64,000 bases of DNA from Vibrio alfacsensis (GCF_003544875.1 NZ_CP032094.1:186001-250000); one strand, 5' to 3'; numbered from the stretch's first letter, positions 49,771 to 60,345 are shown. Numbers and translations: made by a program. Notes: a model not told the origin generated them from the letters alone.

Positions 49771-50691
49771 TTACTCGCGACCTGACGCGTATGCGTAAAG
49801 CAGTTCAAGAGCAACAGTTGCACCAGCTAGCGCTGTGACATCACTGTGGTCGTAAGGAGGCGAGACTTCCACAACGTCCATACCCACGATGTTCATGCCC
49901 GCGAAACCACGAATGATCTTCAGAATTTTATCTGAGTTCAGACCACCACAAACAGGTGTTCCTGTGCCTGGAGCAAACGCAGGATCCAGACAGTCGATGT
50001 CGAAAGTAACATACACTGGCTTATCCGCAACCGTGCGACGAACTTCTGCTAGAATTTCTTCTACTGACATGTCGTTCGCTTGCATTGCATTGATCACATT
50101 GAAGCCGTGGTCTTGTTGGTCATACTCAGTACGAATACCGATTTGCACAGAGTTCTTAGCAGAAATCAGACCCTCTTTTGGCGCATGGTAGAACATTGTG
50201 CCGTGGTCGTAAGAACTGCCGTTTGCATAAGTGTCAGTATGCGCATCGAAGTGAATCAGTGCCATTTGACCGTGATGTTTCGCGTAAGCACGTAGGATTG
50301 GTAGCGTGATGAAGTGGTCACCACCCAAGCCTAGCATTGTCTTACCGCTTTTTAGAATTTCGCTTGTTGCTGCTTCTAGGCGGTAAGTGAAATCTTCTGC
50401 ATCACCACAATCGAACACGAGGTCACCAGCGTCGATTACTTTCAATTTATCAAATACGTTGAAGTCCCAAGGGAACTTCTTGCCTTCCCAAGCAAGGTTT
50501 ACTGACGCACGACGGATCGCATCTGGACCCATGCGTGCACCAGGACGACCAGATGTCGCCATGTCCAGAGGAACGCCAAGTACTACAACGTCTGCGTCTG
50601 CCGATACAGGGTTTTTGATGTACGGTCGACGAAGAAACGACATAGAGTTGGAGTAAAGCGAATAATCGGTTTTAGTAAACAAATCATTCAT
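49771..50691 (-). CDS. speB: Agmatinase
   Basis: SpeB hydrolyses agmatine to putrescine and urea in the cytosol. It is a 306-residue ureohydrolase with the dinuclear-manganese motifs [18 protein letters not shown] and [18 protein letters not shown]. It starts one base after the speA stop, so the two enzymes of the arginine-to-putrescine route are made from one transcript. Confidence 0.96.
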   Translation of the reverse strand: MNDLFTKTDYSLYSNSMSFLRRPYIKNPVSADADVVVLGVPLDMATSGRPGARMGPDAIRRASVNLAWEGKKFPWDFNVFDKLKVIDAGDLVFDCGDAEDFTYRLEAATSEILKSGKTMLGLGGDHFITLPILRAYAKHHGQMALIHFDAHTDTYANGSSYDHGTMFYHAPKEGLISAKNSVQIGIRTEYDQQDHGFNVINAMQANDMSVEEILAEVRRTVADKPVYVTFDIDCLDPAFAPGTGTPVCGGLNSDKILKIIRGFAGMNIVGMDVVEVSPPYDHSDVTALAGATVALELLYAYASGRE

Positions 50692-50692
50692 A

Positions 50693-52615
50693 TCAGAAGT
50701 CCTCTAAATAGGTGTAGCCTGCTAAACCTTGTTCTAGTTCAGCTAGGATTTGTTCTTGTTCATTGGCCTCAACACGTTCGGAAACCAATTGCTTGTAATT
50801 GTCACGAATCGCATCTACGTCGATATGAACGTAGCGCATCATGTCTTCTACGCTATCACCTTCGTTGATGTAACTGATCTCGAATTGACCTTGTTCATCA
50901 ACATTGACTACTGCACTGTGGGTATCACCAAATAGATTGTGCATATCGCCAAGAATTTCTTGGTATGCACCTACAAGGAAGAAGCCCATTAGGTACGGCT
51001 TGTCGTTGCTCCATGCTGGTACGGGTAGCGTGCTCTCGATGCCTTGGCCATCAACATAGTTGTCGATAGCACCGTCGGAGTCACAAGTGATGTCCAACAT
51101 CACCGCACGACGCTCTTCTACATCACCAAGTCCAGAAAGTGGGAGAACAGGGAACACCTGATCAATACCCCATGCATCTGGTAGAGATTGGAAAAGAGAG
51201 AAGTTTACGAAGAACTTATCTGCAAGACGTTCGCTCAACTCATCCAAAATTGGACGGTGAAAACGGTTCTTTGTACTCATCTGGCGGCTTAGCTCGAAGT
51301 AGATGCGTAGTGACAATTGCTCTGCCCACGCACGTTGTTCAAGGTTCAACACGCCAGTTGCGAATTGCGAGTGTACCTCTGCTAAATCGCTTTGGGTATC
51401 ATTATAAATTTCGATCAATGCGCGAGCATCGGTACCATCTTGCAAGTTCTCCCAACTTCGCCACATATTCTGTAGCAAGATAGGGGCATCTTCAGCAGGT
51501 TCGAAGACTTCTTCTGGTTGATATGTTTCTGTACCAATTACGTTTGAAATCAAAACCGCATGGTGAGCGGTCAAAGAACGACCTGATTCAGAGATAATCA
51601 CTGGCATCGGTTGTTCATACTGCTGACACACGTCGCCAACGGTATTCACGATATTACGTGCGTACTCAGCAAGACCGTAGTTCATTGAGTTTGAAGATTG
51701 GCTTCGAGTACCGTCGTAATCGACAGCCAAGCCACCACCAACATCGAAGTAATCAATGTTGGCACCCATTGCACGAAGTTCACAGTAGAAACGAGCGGAT
51801 TCATTTACACCATTACGTACGTCACGGATGTTTGCCATCTGTGAGCCTAAGTGGAAGTGAACCAATTGCATGGTATCCAGTTTGTCTTCGCGTTTTAGGC
51901 GTTCGATCACACTTAATACTTGGGACGCAGATAGGCCGAACTTCGACTTCTCGCCGCCGCTTGCTTGCCATTTACCCGCACCTTGAGATGCAAGGCGGAT
52001 GCGCAAACCAAGTCGAGGCGTTACGCCTAGGCTTTTTGCTTCTTCAAGTACCAGATCAAGCTCGGTTAGCTTCTCTAGTACGATAAATACTTTGTGGCCC
52101 AATTTCTCGCCGATCAGCGCAAGACGTACGTACTCACGGTCTTTATAACCATTACATACAATAACGGAGCTACCTTGTTGAGCCAGTGCCAATACTGCTA
52201 GCAATTCTGGTTTACTGCCCGCTTCAAGACCGAGTTGTTTCGTCTCCAATTGAGCTTGGCTCGCAAGGATCTCGTCAACAACTTCACGCTGTTGGTTTAC
52301 CTTGATTGGGTAGACAAGTAGGTAATTGTTTGGGTACTGGTATTCTTCAATGGCTTGGTTGAATGCTTGGCAAATACCATGCACACGCTGATGCACGATT
52401 TGCGGGAAGCGAACTAACACTGGGAGGTTAAGTTCTCTTGCTTCTAGCTCATTGACAATGGCACTGAAAGGGATTTGGTGGGCGCGGTCACTACGAGGTG
52501 ATACATATACCTCGCCTTGGTCATCAATTCCGTAGAAGCCTTGGCTCCAGTAGTGAACGTTGTAGTCCGCACGAATGCGATCTAATTTGGATGCTTTTTC
52601 CACATCGAATCTCAC
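50693..52615 (-). CDS. speA: Biosynthetic arginine decarboxylase
   Basis: SpeA decarboxylates arginine to agmatine and is PLP-dependent. The 640-residue product has the fold-III features: the PLP lysine in [16 protein letters not shown], the GGG substrate loop in [14 protein letters not shown], and the cysteine-containing C-terminal segment [12 protein letters not shown]. Length matches the family. First gene of the speA-speB unit. Confidence 0.96.
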   Translation of the reverse strand: MRFDVEKASKLDRIRADYNVHYWSQGFYGIDDQGEVYVSPRSDRAHQIPFSAIVNELEARELNLPVLVRFPQIVHQRVHGICQAFNQAIEEYQYPNNYLLVYPIKVNQQREVVDEILASQAQLETKQLGLEAGSKPELLAVLALAQQGSSVIVCNGYKDREYVRLALIGEKLGHKVFIVLEKLTELDLVLEEAKSLGVTPRLGLRIRLASQGAGKWQASGGEKSKFGLSASQVLSVIERLKREDKLDTMQLVHFHLGSQMANIRDVRNGVNESARFYCELRAMGANIDYFDVGGGLAVDYDGTRSQSSNSMNYGLAEYARNIVNTVGDVCQQYEQPMPVIISESGRSLTAHHAVLISNVIGTETYQPEEVFEPAEDAPILLQNMWRSWENLQDGTDARALIEIYNDTQSDLAEVHSQFATGVLNLEQRAWAEQLSLRIYFELSRQMSTKNRFHRPILDELSERLADKFFVNFSLFQSLPDAWGIDQVFPVLPLSGLGDVEERRAVMLDITCDSDGAIDNYVDGQGIESTLPVPAWSNDKPYLMGFFLVGAYQEILGDMHNLFGDTHSAVVNVDEQGQFEISYINEGDSVEDMMRYVHIDVDAIRDNYKQLVSERVEANEQEQILAELEQGLAGYTYLEDF

Positions 52616-52936
52616 AAAAATGTACTTAAGTCCTTAATTTAATAGAAGAGAAAGTACAAAAAGCAAATCATGAGGCATTAGCCTCATACCCCGACACGAA
52701 CTCCGTGTGCGCGCATTAACGGTCAAAAGCACTCAGGAGTCTAGTAATTAAAATCTATCCTATCGACAAGGAGTTGTTATGAATGTGTTCTGTAAACATT
52801 TGTTTAACAGAGTGTCCATTCTATTGTTATAGTTGGTCTGACCAGTTTTTGGTGTCTGTGGTAAATTGACGTTCACTACTTGGTAACATTTTCGCCATTC
52901 AAACACCACCTATGACTAAGAAAACAAGGATACGTT
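52616..52936. other. Divergent intergenic region, speA / MBL-fold gene
   Basis: A 321-nt AT-rich stretch that must carry both promoters. I see no RNA gene, terminator or repeat in it. Confidence 0.4.
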
Positions 52937-53707
52937 TTGCAGCTACATAGAATCCAAGACTACATTCAAACCATGTATCTTGCTGAGTATTCAGATAAAT
53001 TGATGCTGCTTGATGGTGCTAGTCGAGCAGATATCCCGAATCTGAAAGACTTTATTGAACACCAACTTCATCGTCCTTTCAGCGAACTCAAGTTGGTGGT
53101 GGTGACACACATGCATCCTGATCATGCTGGTGCAGCGCACAAACTGCGTGATTTAACGGGATGCAAAGTGTTGGCAGCAAAGCGAGAGCGTCATTGGTAT
53201 GGTGGTTTAGACGGTTGGTTTATGCACTTGACCGATTTGGTTTTGGCTCGGTGGATGGCGAATAGAATGCGAAAGCCCAAGCGCAATTTGTGGTATTCAC
53301 GAAAGCTTCGTCCTGATATCGAGCTGGTGGATGGCGACGTGATCCCCGGGTTTGAAGATTGGCAAGTGCTGGAAACGCCAGGGCATACTGACCGAGACTT
53401 ATCCGTATATCACGCCGAACAAAACGTAATATACGTGGCAGACTTAATGGTGAAAGTAAAAAGCCGTTTGATTGCGCCTTTTCCTATATTCCATCCGAAT
53501 CAGTATCGCCAATCGTTGTTGCGAGTCTTTGAAATGAACCCTGTATGTTTGCTGGTTGCTCACGGAGGGGAGGTCGATTTCGACTATAGTGCTTACCAGC
53601 ACATCATGAATACTGCGCCGACAAGGCCGATCACACATTGGCGTGTGACAAAGATAAAGATAAAAGGGTTGGTTCGCTCTCTATTAAGACGTAAGAAAGC
53701 CATTTGA
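52937..53707 (+). CDS. MBL-fold metallo-hydrolase
   Basis: A 256-residue metallo-beta-lactamase-fold protein. The metal motif is THMHPDHAG (HxHxDH), followed by ETPGHTDRDLS, VADLM and the late histidine in VAHGGE. The substrate cannot be told; the family includes lactonases, glyoxalase II-like enzymes and others. The TTG start is chosen because AAGGA lies 6 nt upstream and no ATG gives a complete N-terminus. It stands alone between divergent and convergent neighbours. Confidence 0.85.
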   Translation: MQLHRIQDYIQTMYLAEYSDKLMLLDGASRADIPNLKDFIEHQLHRPFSELKLVVVTHMHPDHAGAAHKLRDLTGCKVLAAKRERHWYGGLDGWFMHLTDLVLARWMANRMRKPKRNLWYSRKLRPDIELVDGDVIPGFEDWQVLETPGHTDRDLSVYHAEQNVIYVADLMVKVKSRLIAPFPIFHPNQYRQSLLRVFEMNPVCLLVAHGGEVDFDYSAYQHIMNTAPTRPITHWRVTKIKIKGLVRSLLRRKKAI

Positions 53708-53806
53708 ATAAAAAGAAAGGAAATAAGAAGAAAGAAAGTAATTTCAAGAAAGGCGTAAAGAGCCAGATGAGCGACCGTGAAGTTCACTCATCTGTAGCTA
53801 CGGGGA

Positions 53807-54235
53807 TTATGGTGCCAGTAGGTGCGATTGGCTAGGGTCTACCAGAACTTTGTCTGCCATACCCTGACGGCCCAATAACATCATGTATGTCATTTTGCCA
53901 CGGTTTGTTAGCGTAATATCGATTGGCCATTCTTGACCGCCCATACGCAACATTGTCGTGATAACATAACGGTGCTCAAATGTGCCGTTTGATGATTTTA
54001 CTTTACGATTTGCTTTTACTAGCGCTTTACAGCGAACCACTTGCTCTAAGTGGTAAACATCTGGGTGCAAATCGAATTCAACGTAAGATTCACCGTCTTT
54101 TTCAACACATTCAAGGTTATCTACGTGAATAGAAGAAGTCTGTGCACCGGTGTCGATGCGCGCTTCTAGGTGAGTAATCCCTAACTCAGGTAAGCAAATT
54201 GCTTCGGCGTTCCCAATGATCATTTTCTGATTCAT
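53807..54235 (-). CDS. RimB-like retropepsin-type protease / peptide-tail hydrolase
   Basis: A 142-residue protein of the RimB (DUF785) family, with the aspartic-protease-like motif RIDTGAQTSS near residue 27. In Pseudomonas, RimB removes glutamate residues that RimK adds to ribosomal protein S6. The gene follows rimK after a 62-nt gap that contains a stem-loop, which supports that pairing. Confidence 0.85.
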   Translation of the reverse strand: MNQKMIIGNAEAICLPELGITHLEARIDTGAQTSSIHVDNLECVEKDGESYVEFDLHPDVYHLEQVVRCKALVKANRKVKSSNGTFEHRYVITTMLRMGGQEWPIDITLTNRGKMTYMMLLGRQGMADKVLVDPSQSHLLAP

Positions 54236-54256
54236 AGTCTCATCCTAGCGATGGTT

Positions 54257-54290
54257 TTCAGAAAGAACCTCAAATTGGGCTCTTTCTGAA
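54257..54290. promoter_or_regulatory. Stem-loop between rimK and rimB-like genes
   Basis: TTCAGAAAGA and TCTTTCTGAA form a perfect 10-bp stem with a 14-nt loop in the short gap between the two genes. There is no T tract, so processing, stabilisation or attenuation is likelier than full termination. Confidence 0.6.
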
Positions 54291-54297
54291 AGAATTA

Positions 54298-55203
54298 TCA
54301 ACCTTTACCGCGAGTACGGTTAGCGTTTGGTTTAGCGTTTTTCTCAATGAAATCGAAGATCATACCAGCAACGTCTTTCTCTGTTGCAGTTTCGATTCCC
54401 TCAAGGCCTGGAGAAGAGTTGACTTCCATTACAACAGGGCCATTTTTCGATTGAAGAATATCAACGCCACATAGATTTAGACCCATCACTTTCGCGGCGT
54501 TCAGTGCAGTTGCACGCTCTTCTTTGCTTAACTTAACCAATTGAGCAGAGCCACCACGGTGTAGGTTAGAGCGGAACTCGCCTTCTTTTGCTTGGCGTTT
54601 CATCGCTGCAATGACTTTGTTGCCTACAACAAAACAGCGAATATCCGCACCGTTAGCTTCTTCAATGAACTCTTGCACCATGATGTTTGCCTTTAGGCCC
54701 ATGAATGCTTCGATCACGCTTTCCGCTGCTTTGGTTGTTTCAGCAAGCACAACGCCGATACCTTGAGTACCTTCAAGTAGCTTGATAACCAATGGTGCGC
54801 CGCCAACGTTTTTGATCACGTCTTGAATGTTATCAGGGTGGTGGGCAAAACCAGTACGTGGTAGACCGATACCTTGGCGTGAAAGCAACTGCATTGAGCG
54901 CAGTTTGTCACGTGAGCGGCTAATTGCTACTGATTCGTTCACACAGAATGTACCCATCATTTCGAACTGACGTACAACAGCTGTACCGTAGAAAGTGATA
55001 GATGCACCAATGCGTGGAATGACCGCATCGTATTTTGGCAATTCTTCACCCTTGTAACGAATCTTAGGGTTGTTACTCGTAATATCCATATAACAGTGCA
55101 GAGTATCGATAACATCAACTTGATGTCCGCGCTCTTCACCCGCCTGCTTTAGGCGCATGGTTGAATATAGATTCTCATTACGAGAAAGAATAGCAATACG
55201 CAT
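54298..55203 (-). CDS. rimK: RimK: ribosomal protein S6--L-glutamate ligase
   Basis: RimK is an ATP-grasp ligase that adds glutamates to the C-terminus of ribosomal protein S6. The 301-residue product has the ATP-grasp blocks [30 protein letters not shown] and the metal-binding [15 protein letters not shown]. Its partner RimB-like gene follows. A start at MRIAIL is typical of the family. Confidence 0.95.
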   Translation of the reverse strand: MRIAILSRNENLYSTMRLKQAGEERGHQVDVIDTLHCYMDITSNNPKIRYKGEELPKYDAVIPRIGASITFYGTAVVRQFEMMGTFCVNESVAISRSRDKLRSMQLLSRQGIGLPRTGFAHHPDNIQDVIKNVGGAPLVIKLLEGTQGIGVVLAETTKAAESVIEAFMGLKANIMVQEFIEEANGADIRCFVVGNKVIAAMKRQAKEGEFRSNLHRGGSAQLVKLSKEERATALNAAKVMGLNLCGVDILQSKNGPVVMEVNSSPGLEGIETATEKDVAGMIFDFIEKNAKPNANRTRGKG

Positions 55204-55564
55204 GGCAATTCCTTAGTAAGTCAGTACCAAATTAAAAATGTAAGTATAGAGTATAGTGAGCAGGTGTGAATGATGTGACAGAACCCACTCTCTTCAACGA
55301 TTTAGAATTGTGATTGGACAACCACGTCGTCAGAGGGCGAACCTTAGGGGGTTTTGCTAATGGATAAAACGAAAAAATCATCGTCACGACAAAATTATTT
55401 ATCAAGCGCTCAGGCCTTACTGTACGCGACTGTCAAGGGAGAAACAAATAAAAATTAAGTAAAAATCATCGCTTTTGGAATGAATATAACGAAATTAAGT
55501 CTTCTTTGGTCGCTGATATTAGGCGTTTAAATATGGTTTAACAAGCGTTAAGCCGTTTAGATGG
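55204..55564. other. Intergenic region upstream of rimK
   Basis: A 361-nt AT-rich stretch carrying the rimK promoter region and the end of the LysR gene. I see no RNA gene or notable repeat. Confidence 0.4.
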
Positions 55565-56473
55565 CTATTTTGATAGGTGAAAGTCGCATCCCATAACGCC
55601 CAATAACACTTCTTTGATCGTCTGGTAGCGCAGTGGCAATGTGCGGCTGCGTTTTCTTACTAGAAACAGGTCTTCGTATACGGGGTGTTTTAATTCCGCC
55701 ACATACAACTTTTCTCGTAAAGAAAAACTCTCAACCGCGCTGTACGGTAGAACAGTAAAACCAAGTCCTTTACTGACAGGCAATAGAATTTGGCTCAATT
55801 GGTTTACGTAGCCAGAGAGTGGCATATCGCTGACCTTAATCTCTTTAAGTAAAGGCTCTGCACATTGGTCGAAAAATAGCGTCATGTAGTGTTCAGCATC
55901 AGGGTGACCAATCACACCACAACGTATTAAGGCCTCAGGCGTTAGTGGTTTTCCTTGATAAGATTTTGGCAAGATCAAACACAAGGTTTCTCGACCAATT
56001 TGCTCGCTCTGAAACACGCTTTTATTCGGTGAATAAGTCACGATACCCATATCAATGCGGCCATCTGCAACACCATTTAGAATCGACAGGTTGGGCGCGG
56101 CTTCTAAATGAATGGACAGGCTACGGTGTTGTTTTTGTTTCTCAAGTAGAGGGTCAAATAGCATTAACGCAAGTGCCCCAGAACAAGCCAGTTTACAATG
56201 GCCAGCAAAGGGGTCATCGAAGCTCAAATCTTCCAGTAGGTTTTTCTCTTTCTCTTCCAGATCTAGCGCGTAGGCATACACCATGCGACCTTGCTCAGTC
56301 AGCTCGAAGCTTTTGTTTTCACGTTTTATAAGTGGGTGCTGACACGCTTGCTCTAGCTTTTTAATGTGCTGGCTGACGCCGGGTTGGGTCATGTAGAGCT
56401 TTTCTGCGGTCTGAGTAAAGTGGCCGACTTCGACAAGGGTTTTAAATGTGTGTAACCAAACGGGATTGAGCAT
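55565..56473 (-). CDS. LysR-family transcriptional regulator
   Basis: A 302-residue LysR regulator with an N-terminal helix-turn-helix (FKTLVEVGHFTQTAEKLYMT, QPGVSQHIKKLE) and a substrate-binding domain from about residue 90. The target and ligand are not evident. It lies immediately downstream of the CsrB-type sRNA, with only about 90 nt between the sRNA terminator and its start. Confidence 0.9.
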   Translation of the reverse strand: MLNPVWLHTFKTLVEVGHFTQTAEKLYMTQPGVSQHIKKLEQACQHPLIKRENKSFELTEQGRMVYAYALDLEEKEKNLLEDLSFDDPFAGHCKLACSGALALMLFDPLLEKQKQHRSLSIHLEAAPNLSILNGVADGRIDMGIVTYSPNKSVFQSEQIGRETLCLILPKSYQGKPLTPEALIRCGVIGHPDAEHYMTLFFDQCAEPLLKEIKVSDMPLSGYVNQLSQILLPVSKGLGFTVLPYSAVESFSLREKLYVAELKHPVYEDLFLVRKRSRTLPLRYQTIKEVLLGVMGCDFHLSK

Positions 56474-56559
56474 AGGGAATGTTTTGCCGTAAGCGTGCTA
56501 AAGAAGTTGTGGAAATAATAGCATGATGGAGAGTAGAACAAAGAGAAATGGCAGGCAAA

Positions 56560-56848
56560 ATAAAACCCCGCCTGGTTTCCCAGACGGGGCTTATTCTTCT
56601 TCGCAGCAATCCGGCTCCTAATAGGTGCTCCCTGCATCTATCCTTGATTGTGGCTAAATCCTTTAACCGAGTTCCTTGTTCATCGCCTTCCTAGCGGTGT
56701 CCATTCTTGCCCGTCATCCTGACTGGCGAACCCTATCCTAGAGTTTAACGACATCCTTGCTGATAACTCATCCTAAGCTACCAAATCTTCTTCCTGAAGA
56801 TACCCAATCCTTTAGGCTTTTTCCTGTTCCCGCCAACATCCTGTCGAC
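56560..56848 (-). ncRNA. CsrB-family regulatory sRNA (CsrA antagonist)
   Basis: On the minus strand the RNA begins GTCGACAGGATG, much like E. coli CsrB (GTCGACAGGGAG), and ends at a strong terminator (CCCCGTCTGG-GAAA-CCAGGCGGGG, then T). Its roughly 289 nt hold about 18 GGA motifs, many as AGGA or AAGGA in predicted loops, which bind and sequester CsrA. No plausible gene covers it. A perfect GacA/VarA-type site (57007-57024) lies about 160 bp upstream of the 5' end. Vibrios usually carry several CsrB paralogues; which one this is cannot be said. Confidence 0.92.
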
Positions 56849-57374
56849 ACATTTAGTATTGACGTTTTACTGATGGCTCTCAATTAGCGAGACAAAGAAA
56901 AATAGAGCTATCAATATGTGATTTTAAATTTTCACTTTAATATCAGTAGGTTGTGTTGTCGTGTGATTTAATCTTAGATGTTTTTAGTCGTTTGGCTTAC
57001 ATGCTTTGTAAGAGATCTCTTACAAATTAACTGGCTAATATCTTGTTTAGAGAGATTTCTAAATTCGCTAAAAGGTGTTTGAGATCACAGATTAAGTGGA
57101 TTCACGCTAGCAGTAAGTAAATTAAAATTTTATTAAAGGTGTTGCAGGGAACTTGATTGAAATTTTTCTGTCATAAGCGGAGAGTAATTTTACCGTAGCA
57201 ACAAGATAAAACGGCTTAACTGGTCAAAAAATGACTGCAACGACCCGGTTTTTATCATTATGTTGTGAAATTTGTCACGGTTAATTAACTCAATCCCCGA
57301 TAGATTGGAGGGGAATAAAACCTTAGACAATAAGCTCATGATGAGCGTTACCTATATAGATGAGGGAGATTACT
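56849..57374. other. Intergenic region upstream of the CsrB-type RNA
   Basis: It contains the sRNA promoter (a TACTAAAT -10-like element just before the 5' end), the GacA/VarA site and about 330 nt leading to a small reading frame. No other gene is recognised. Confidence 0.6.
57007..57024. promoter_or_regulatory. GacA/VarA (UvrY) binding site
   Basis: TGTAAG-N6-CTTACA is exactly the consensus of the GacA upstream activating sequence, here within a 22-bp perfect palindrome (57005-57026). Its distance from the CsrB-type RNA fits the activation geometry known for GacA targets. Confidence 0.93.
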
Positions 57375-57461
57375 ATGAAAAAGATGAGAAAAGCTCAGTT
57401 GCATCGTGTTCGCATTCAATACTGGAAAGACACGAAAACTGAAATGTCTAGAAAAGCATAG
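57375..57461 (+). CDS. Candidate small protein, 28 residues
   Basis: An ATG behind a strong Shine-Dalgarno (GAGGGAGA) opens a 28-codon frame, MKKMRKAQLHRV and on to MSRKA, very basic with one tryptophan. An 11-bp inverted repeat follows 20 nt later. It could be a real small protein, a leader peptide or chance; the ribosome site and following hairpin favour translation. Confidence 0.4.
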   Translation: MKKMRKAQLHRVRIQYWKDTKTEMSRKA

Positions 57462-57482
57462 TTAACCACACTTGAAGAAACC

Positions 57483-57526
57483 GAGCTGGCAATGGAATTC
57501 ATACCTTTCCCATTAATTGCCAGCTC
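57483..57526 (+). terminator. Inverted repeat after the small frame
   Basis: GAGCTGGCAAT and ATTGCCAGCTC pair perfectly across a 22-nt loop. No T tract follows, so its action as terminator or attenuator is uncertain. Confidence 0.4.
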
Positions 57527-57664
57527 TAAGAGCCTAACACGACCTATTTACCCCACTCAGCAAAGCAACTGCTAACCACTTTCTTTTCCAATATTTTTTT
57601 TCGCCTAAAATGCAAAAAAGCCAGTCCGAAGACCAGCTTTTCAATCATTGCTCTGACTTGCTAA

Positions 57665-58003
57665 TTACAAGTAATTTGCGTCAACCAACTCGCCTGCTTG
57701 TGCGTTGCGAACTTCTGGACGAGCTTGTAGCCAAGCGAGAACTTGCGCTTTCTGTTCTTCTGTCGCACTTGCGTAGCGATCTGTTGAGCATAGGAAACCT
57801 TCGAATAGCTCAAGGCCGCCACCGCCGAAGCATAGATTTAAAGTATCAATGTAGTCGATAAACTCATCAACGAATGCATCGTAACGGTCAAAGTCGTTGA
57901 TGTCTGTTTCACAGCTGATCTCGAAACCCAGGATCGCAAATTCACCTAGGAACAGCTTCTTGCGAAGACGACGATTTTTGTTATCGATTTTATCTAGTTT
58001 CAT
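57665..58003 (-). CDS. yggL: YggL family 50S ribosome-binding protein
   Basis: A 112-residue protein of the YggL/DUF469 family. The early RRLRKKLFLGEF motif and a later FVDEFIDYIDTLNLCFGGGGLELFEGF block are recognisable. E. coli YggL binds the 50S subunit. It is longer in the middle than E. coli YggL. It is monocistronic. Confidence 0.85.
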   Translation of the reverse strand: MKLDKIDNKNRRLRKKLFLGEFAILGFEISCETDINDFDRYDAFVDEFIDYIDTLNLCFGGGGLELFEGFLCSTDRYASATEEQKAQVLAWLQARPEVRNAQAGELVDANYL

Positions 58004-58148
58004 GATTATTTCTCGTAGATGATTGAATATATCCGAGTAACTTTATACACCCTATTTAAGGTGAAACCCAGCGAAAATCGGCACTATCGTTACCGAATCT
58101 TGTTTTATAACATTCTGTAAACATAACTTTCATACACATCGAGTATTT

Positions 58149-58166
58149 CTGTCATTTTTCTCACTC
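58149..58166 (+). promoter_or_regulatory. Pho-box candidate upstream of phoX
   Basis: CTGTCAT-TTTT-CTCACTC matches the PhoB box (CTGTCAT-N4-CTGTCAC) fully in the first half and partly in the second. It lies about 90 nt before the phoX start used here. Confidence 0.45.
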
Positions 58167-58238
58167 ACACTTCATCACGTCCAATTAATGGAAATACCAT
58201 CTTCTAATAACGAACATGAATACTGGGAAAGCGACACC

Positions 58239-60275
58239 ATGAGTAAGGAAACTTTTGACGCAACACGTTTTAACCAAAGTAAGAACAAGCCTTTTGAAGA
58301 GGTACTGGAAGCCAATCTTTCACGACGCAGCATAATAAAAGGTGGCGTTGGGATCAGTGCAATGACGGCTTTTGGAGCATTTGGTCTTGCGGGATGTAAC
58401 TCTTCAAGCTCGGGTAATTCTGTCAAAGCGGCTTCTGGTGCAGCGAGTGCCGTATTGAATTTTGAATCCATTCCAGGCTCATTAACCGATGCGGTTGCGA
58501 TTCCGCCGGGTTACACGGCCCAAGTGCTTGTTCCTTGGGGAACGCCTTTGAATGCGCAAGGCAATGACTGGAAAGACGATGGTAGCAATACCGGGACAGA
58601 TCAGCTCAATGCGCTTGGAATGCATCATGATGGAATGCATTTCTTTCCATTGAACGACAGCAGTACTGATGGTCTATTATGTATCAACCATGAGTACATT
58701 GATTTGTCTGCTTTACATCCAAATGGTCCGACGGTTGAAAATGGTGTGCGTACGATTGTAGACGAGGTACGTAAAGAAATAAACGCACATGGTGTGTCAG
58801 TCGTTCGTATTCAATTAAGCGATAATCAATGGCAGTTAGTGGATAATGACCCGCTAAATCGTCGCTATACTGGCGCGACGGTTATGGATCTTTCTGGTCC
58901 TATCGCGCACACGAGCCTTGCCGTAACACGTTTTTCCCCAGATGGGAGTCAAGCGCGAGGTACTTTGAACAATTGTGGTAATGGCTATACCCCTTGGGGA
59001 ACCTACTTGACATGTGAAGAAAACTGGCCTGGTTATTTTGTTAATGCTGGCGTTCGTACACAAGAGCAAGACCGTATTGGTGTCGATGATGAAAATACGC
59101 GATATTTGTGGGAAACGTTAGCAGGGGATGCAGAAGAGCGATTGGATGAGTTTGCACGCTTTAACGTCAAGCCTACGGGCAGCAGTGCGATGGATGACTA
59201 TCGCAATGAAGCAAACGGACATGGTTATATTGTTGAAATTGACCCTTATACGCAAAATTCACGAGCGAAAAAACGCACCGCATTAGGTCGCTTCCGTCAC
59301 GAGGGGTGCACGTTCGGTAAGCTTGAAGCAGGCAAACCCGTCGTATTTTATTCTGGTCATGACTCTCGATTTGAGTACCTATACAAATTTGAGTCTGCTG
59401 TGGTTTGGGATCCTGCAGATGCAAACCCATCAAATCGTTTGGCAATAGGCGATAAATATATGGATGACGGCATATTGTATGTTGCTCGCTTTAACGAAGA
59501 CAGTTCGGGCACATGGCTTCCATTGACATTGGACAGTACAACGGTTTCTGGCGGGACACTAGCAGACAGCTTTTCTTCATTAGCTGATATTATTTTGAAC
59601 ACAGCAGGTGCGGCTGATTTAGTCGGCGCGACACCAATGGACCGTCCGGAATGGTGTACAGTCGATCCATATACTGGCTCGGTGTATCTGACGTTGACTA
59701 ATAACACCAGGCGTACAGATGAAACTAACCCTGCCAATCCACGTTTGAATAATAAATTTGGTCACGTTATCCGTTGGGATGAGGGAGAGATGGCAACTGA
59801 ATTTACATGGGATATCTTTGTATTTGGTTCGCCGGCAAATGGTGATTCAGATACCAACCGTTCAAGCCTAACGGAGCTTAATCAATTTGCTAGCCCTGAT
59901 GGTTTGGCTTTTGACCCTCGTGGTATTTTATGGATTCAAACCGATAACGGTGCAGACGAAGTAGAGGAATACACGAACGATCAAATGTTGGCCGTCGTGC
60001 CATCTAAGCTCACTGATGAAAATGGTAACCAAGCCACGATAGGGGCAGACAACCAAGCGGAGTTAAAACGTTTCTTTGTCGGTCCAAATGGATGTGAAGT
60101 CACAGGCTTTACCATCAGCCCTGACTACAAATCGCTATTCGTCAACATTCAACACCCTGGTAACTGGCCTTATAGTCATAACGCTGCGGAAGCGACGCCA
60201 GCAGGTATGACGGTCCGTCCTAGAGCGGCAACGGTGGTTATTCGCCGAGAAGATGGTGGCGAAATTGGCGTATAG
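58239..60275 (+). CDS. phoX: PhoX-family alkaline phosphatase (DUF839), Tat-exported
   Basis: A 678-residue secreted phosphatase of the PhoX type, a calcium- and iron-dependent enzyme that releases phosphate from many organic esters. A twin-arginine signal (LSRRSIIKGG, then a hydrophobic stretch and AGC) is near residue 28. Beta-propeller-type sequence follows, with CINHEYID, LTCEENWPG, RHEGCTFGK and DRPEWCTVDPYTG. The ATG at 58239, behind GGGAAAG, is preferred; an in-frame ATG 51 nt upstream lacks a good ribosome site. The Pho-box candidate fits induction by phosphate limitation. Confidence 0.88.
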   Translation: MSKETFDATRFNQSKNKPFEEVLEANLSRRSIIKGGVGISAMTAFGAFGLAGCNSSSSGNSVKAASGAASAVLNFESIPGSLTDAVAIPPGYTAQVLVPWGTPLNAQGNDWKDDGSNTGTDQLNALGMHHDGMHFFPLNDSSTDGLLCINHEYIDLSALHPNGPTVENGVRTIVDEVRKEINAHGVSVVRIQLSDNQWQLVDNDPLNRRYTGATVMDLSGPIAHTSLAVTRFSPDGSQARGTLNNCGNGYTPWGTYLTCEENWPGYFVNAGVRTQEQDRIGVDDENTRYLWETLAGDAEERLDEFARFNVKPTGSSAMDDYRNEANGHGYIVEIDPYTQNSRAKKRTALGRFRHEGCTFGKLEAGKPVVFYSGHDSRFEYLYKFESAVVWDPADANPSNRLAIGDKYMDDGILYVARFNEDSSGTWLPLTLDSTTVSGGTLADSFSSLADIILNTAGAADLVGATPMDRPEWCTVDPYTGSVYLTLTNNTRRTDETNPANPRLNNKFGHVIRWDEGEMATEFTWDIFVFGSPANGDSDTNRSSLTELNQFASPDGLAFDPRGILWIQTDNGADEVEEYTNDQMLAVVPSKLTDENGNQATIGADNQAELKRFFVGPNGCEVTGFTISPDYKSLFVNIQHPGNWPYSHNAAEATPAGMTVRPRAATVVIRREDGGEIGV

Positions 60276-60318
60276 CCTAGCAAGACTCACTTTCTCGTGA
60301 GGTTATATTAGGTGTAAT

Positions 60319-60345
60319 AAAGCCCTGTGCTGACAGGGCTTTGTT
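60319..60345 (+). terminator. Intrinsic terminator of phoX
   Basis: AAAGCCCTGT and ACAGGGCTTT form a 10-bp stem with a GCTG loop followed by T-rich sequence. Confidence 0.9.
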
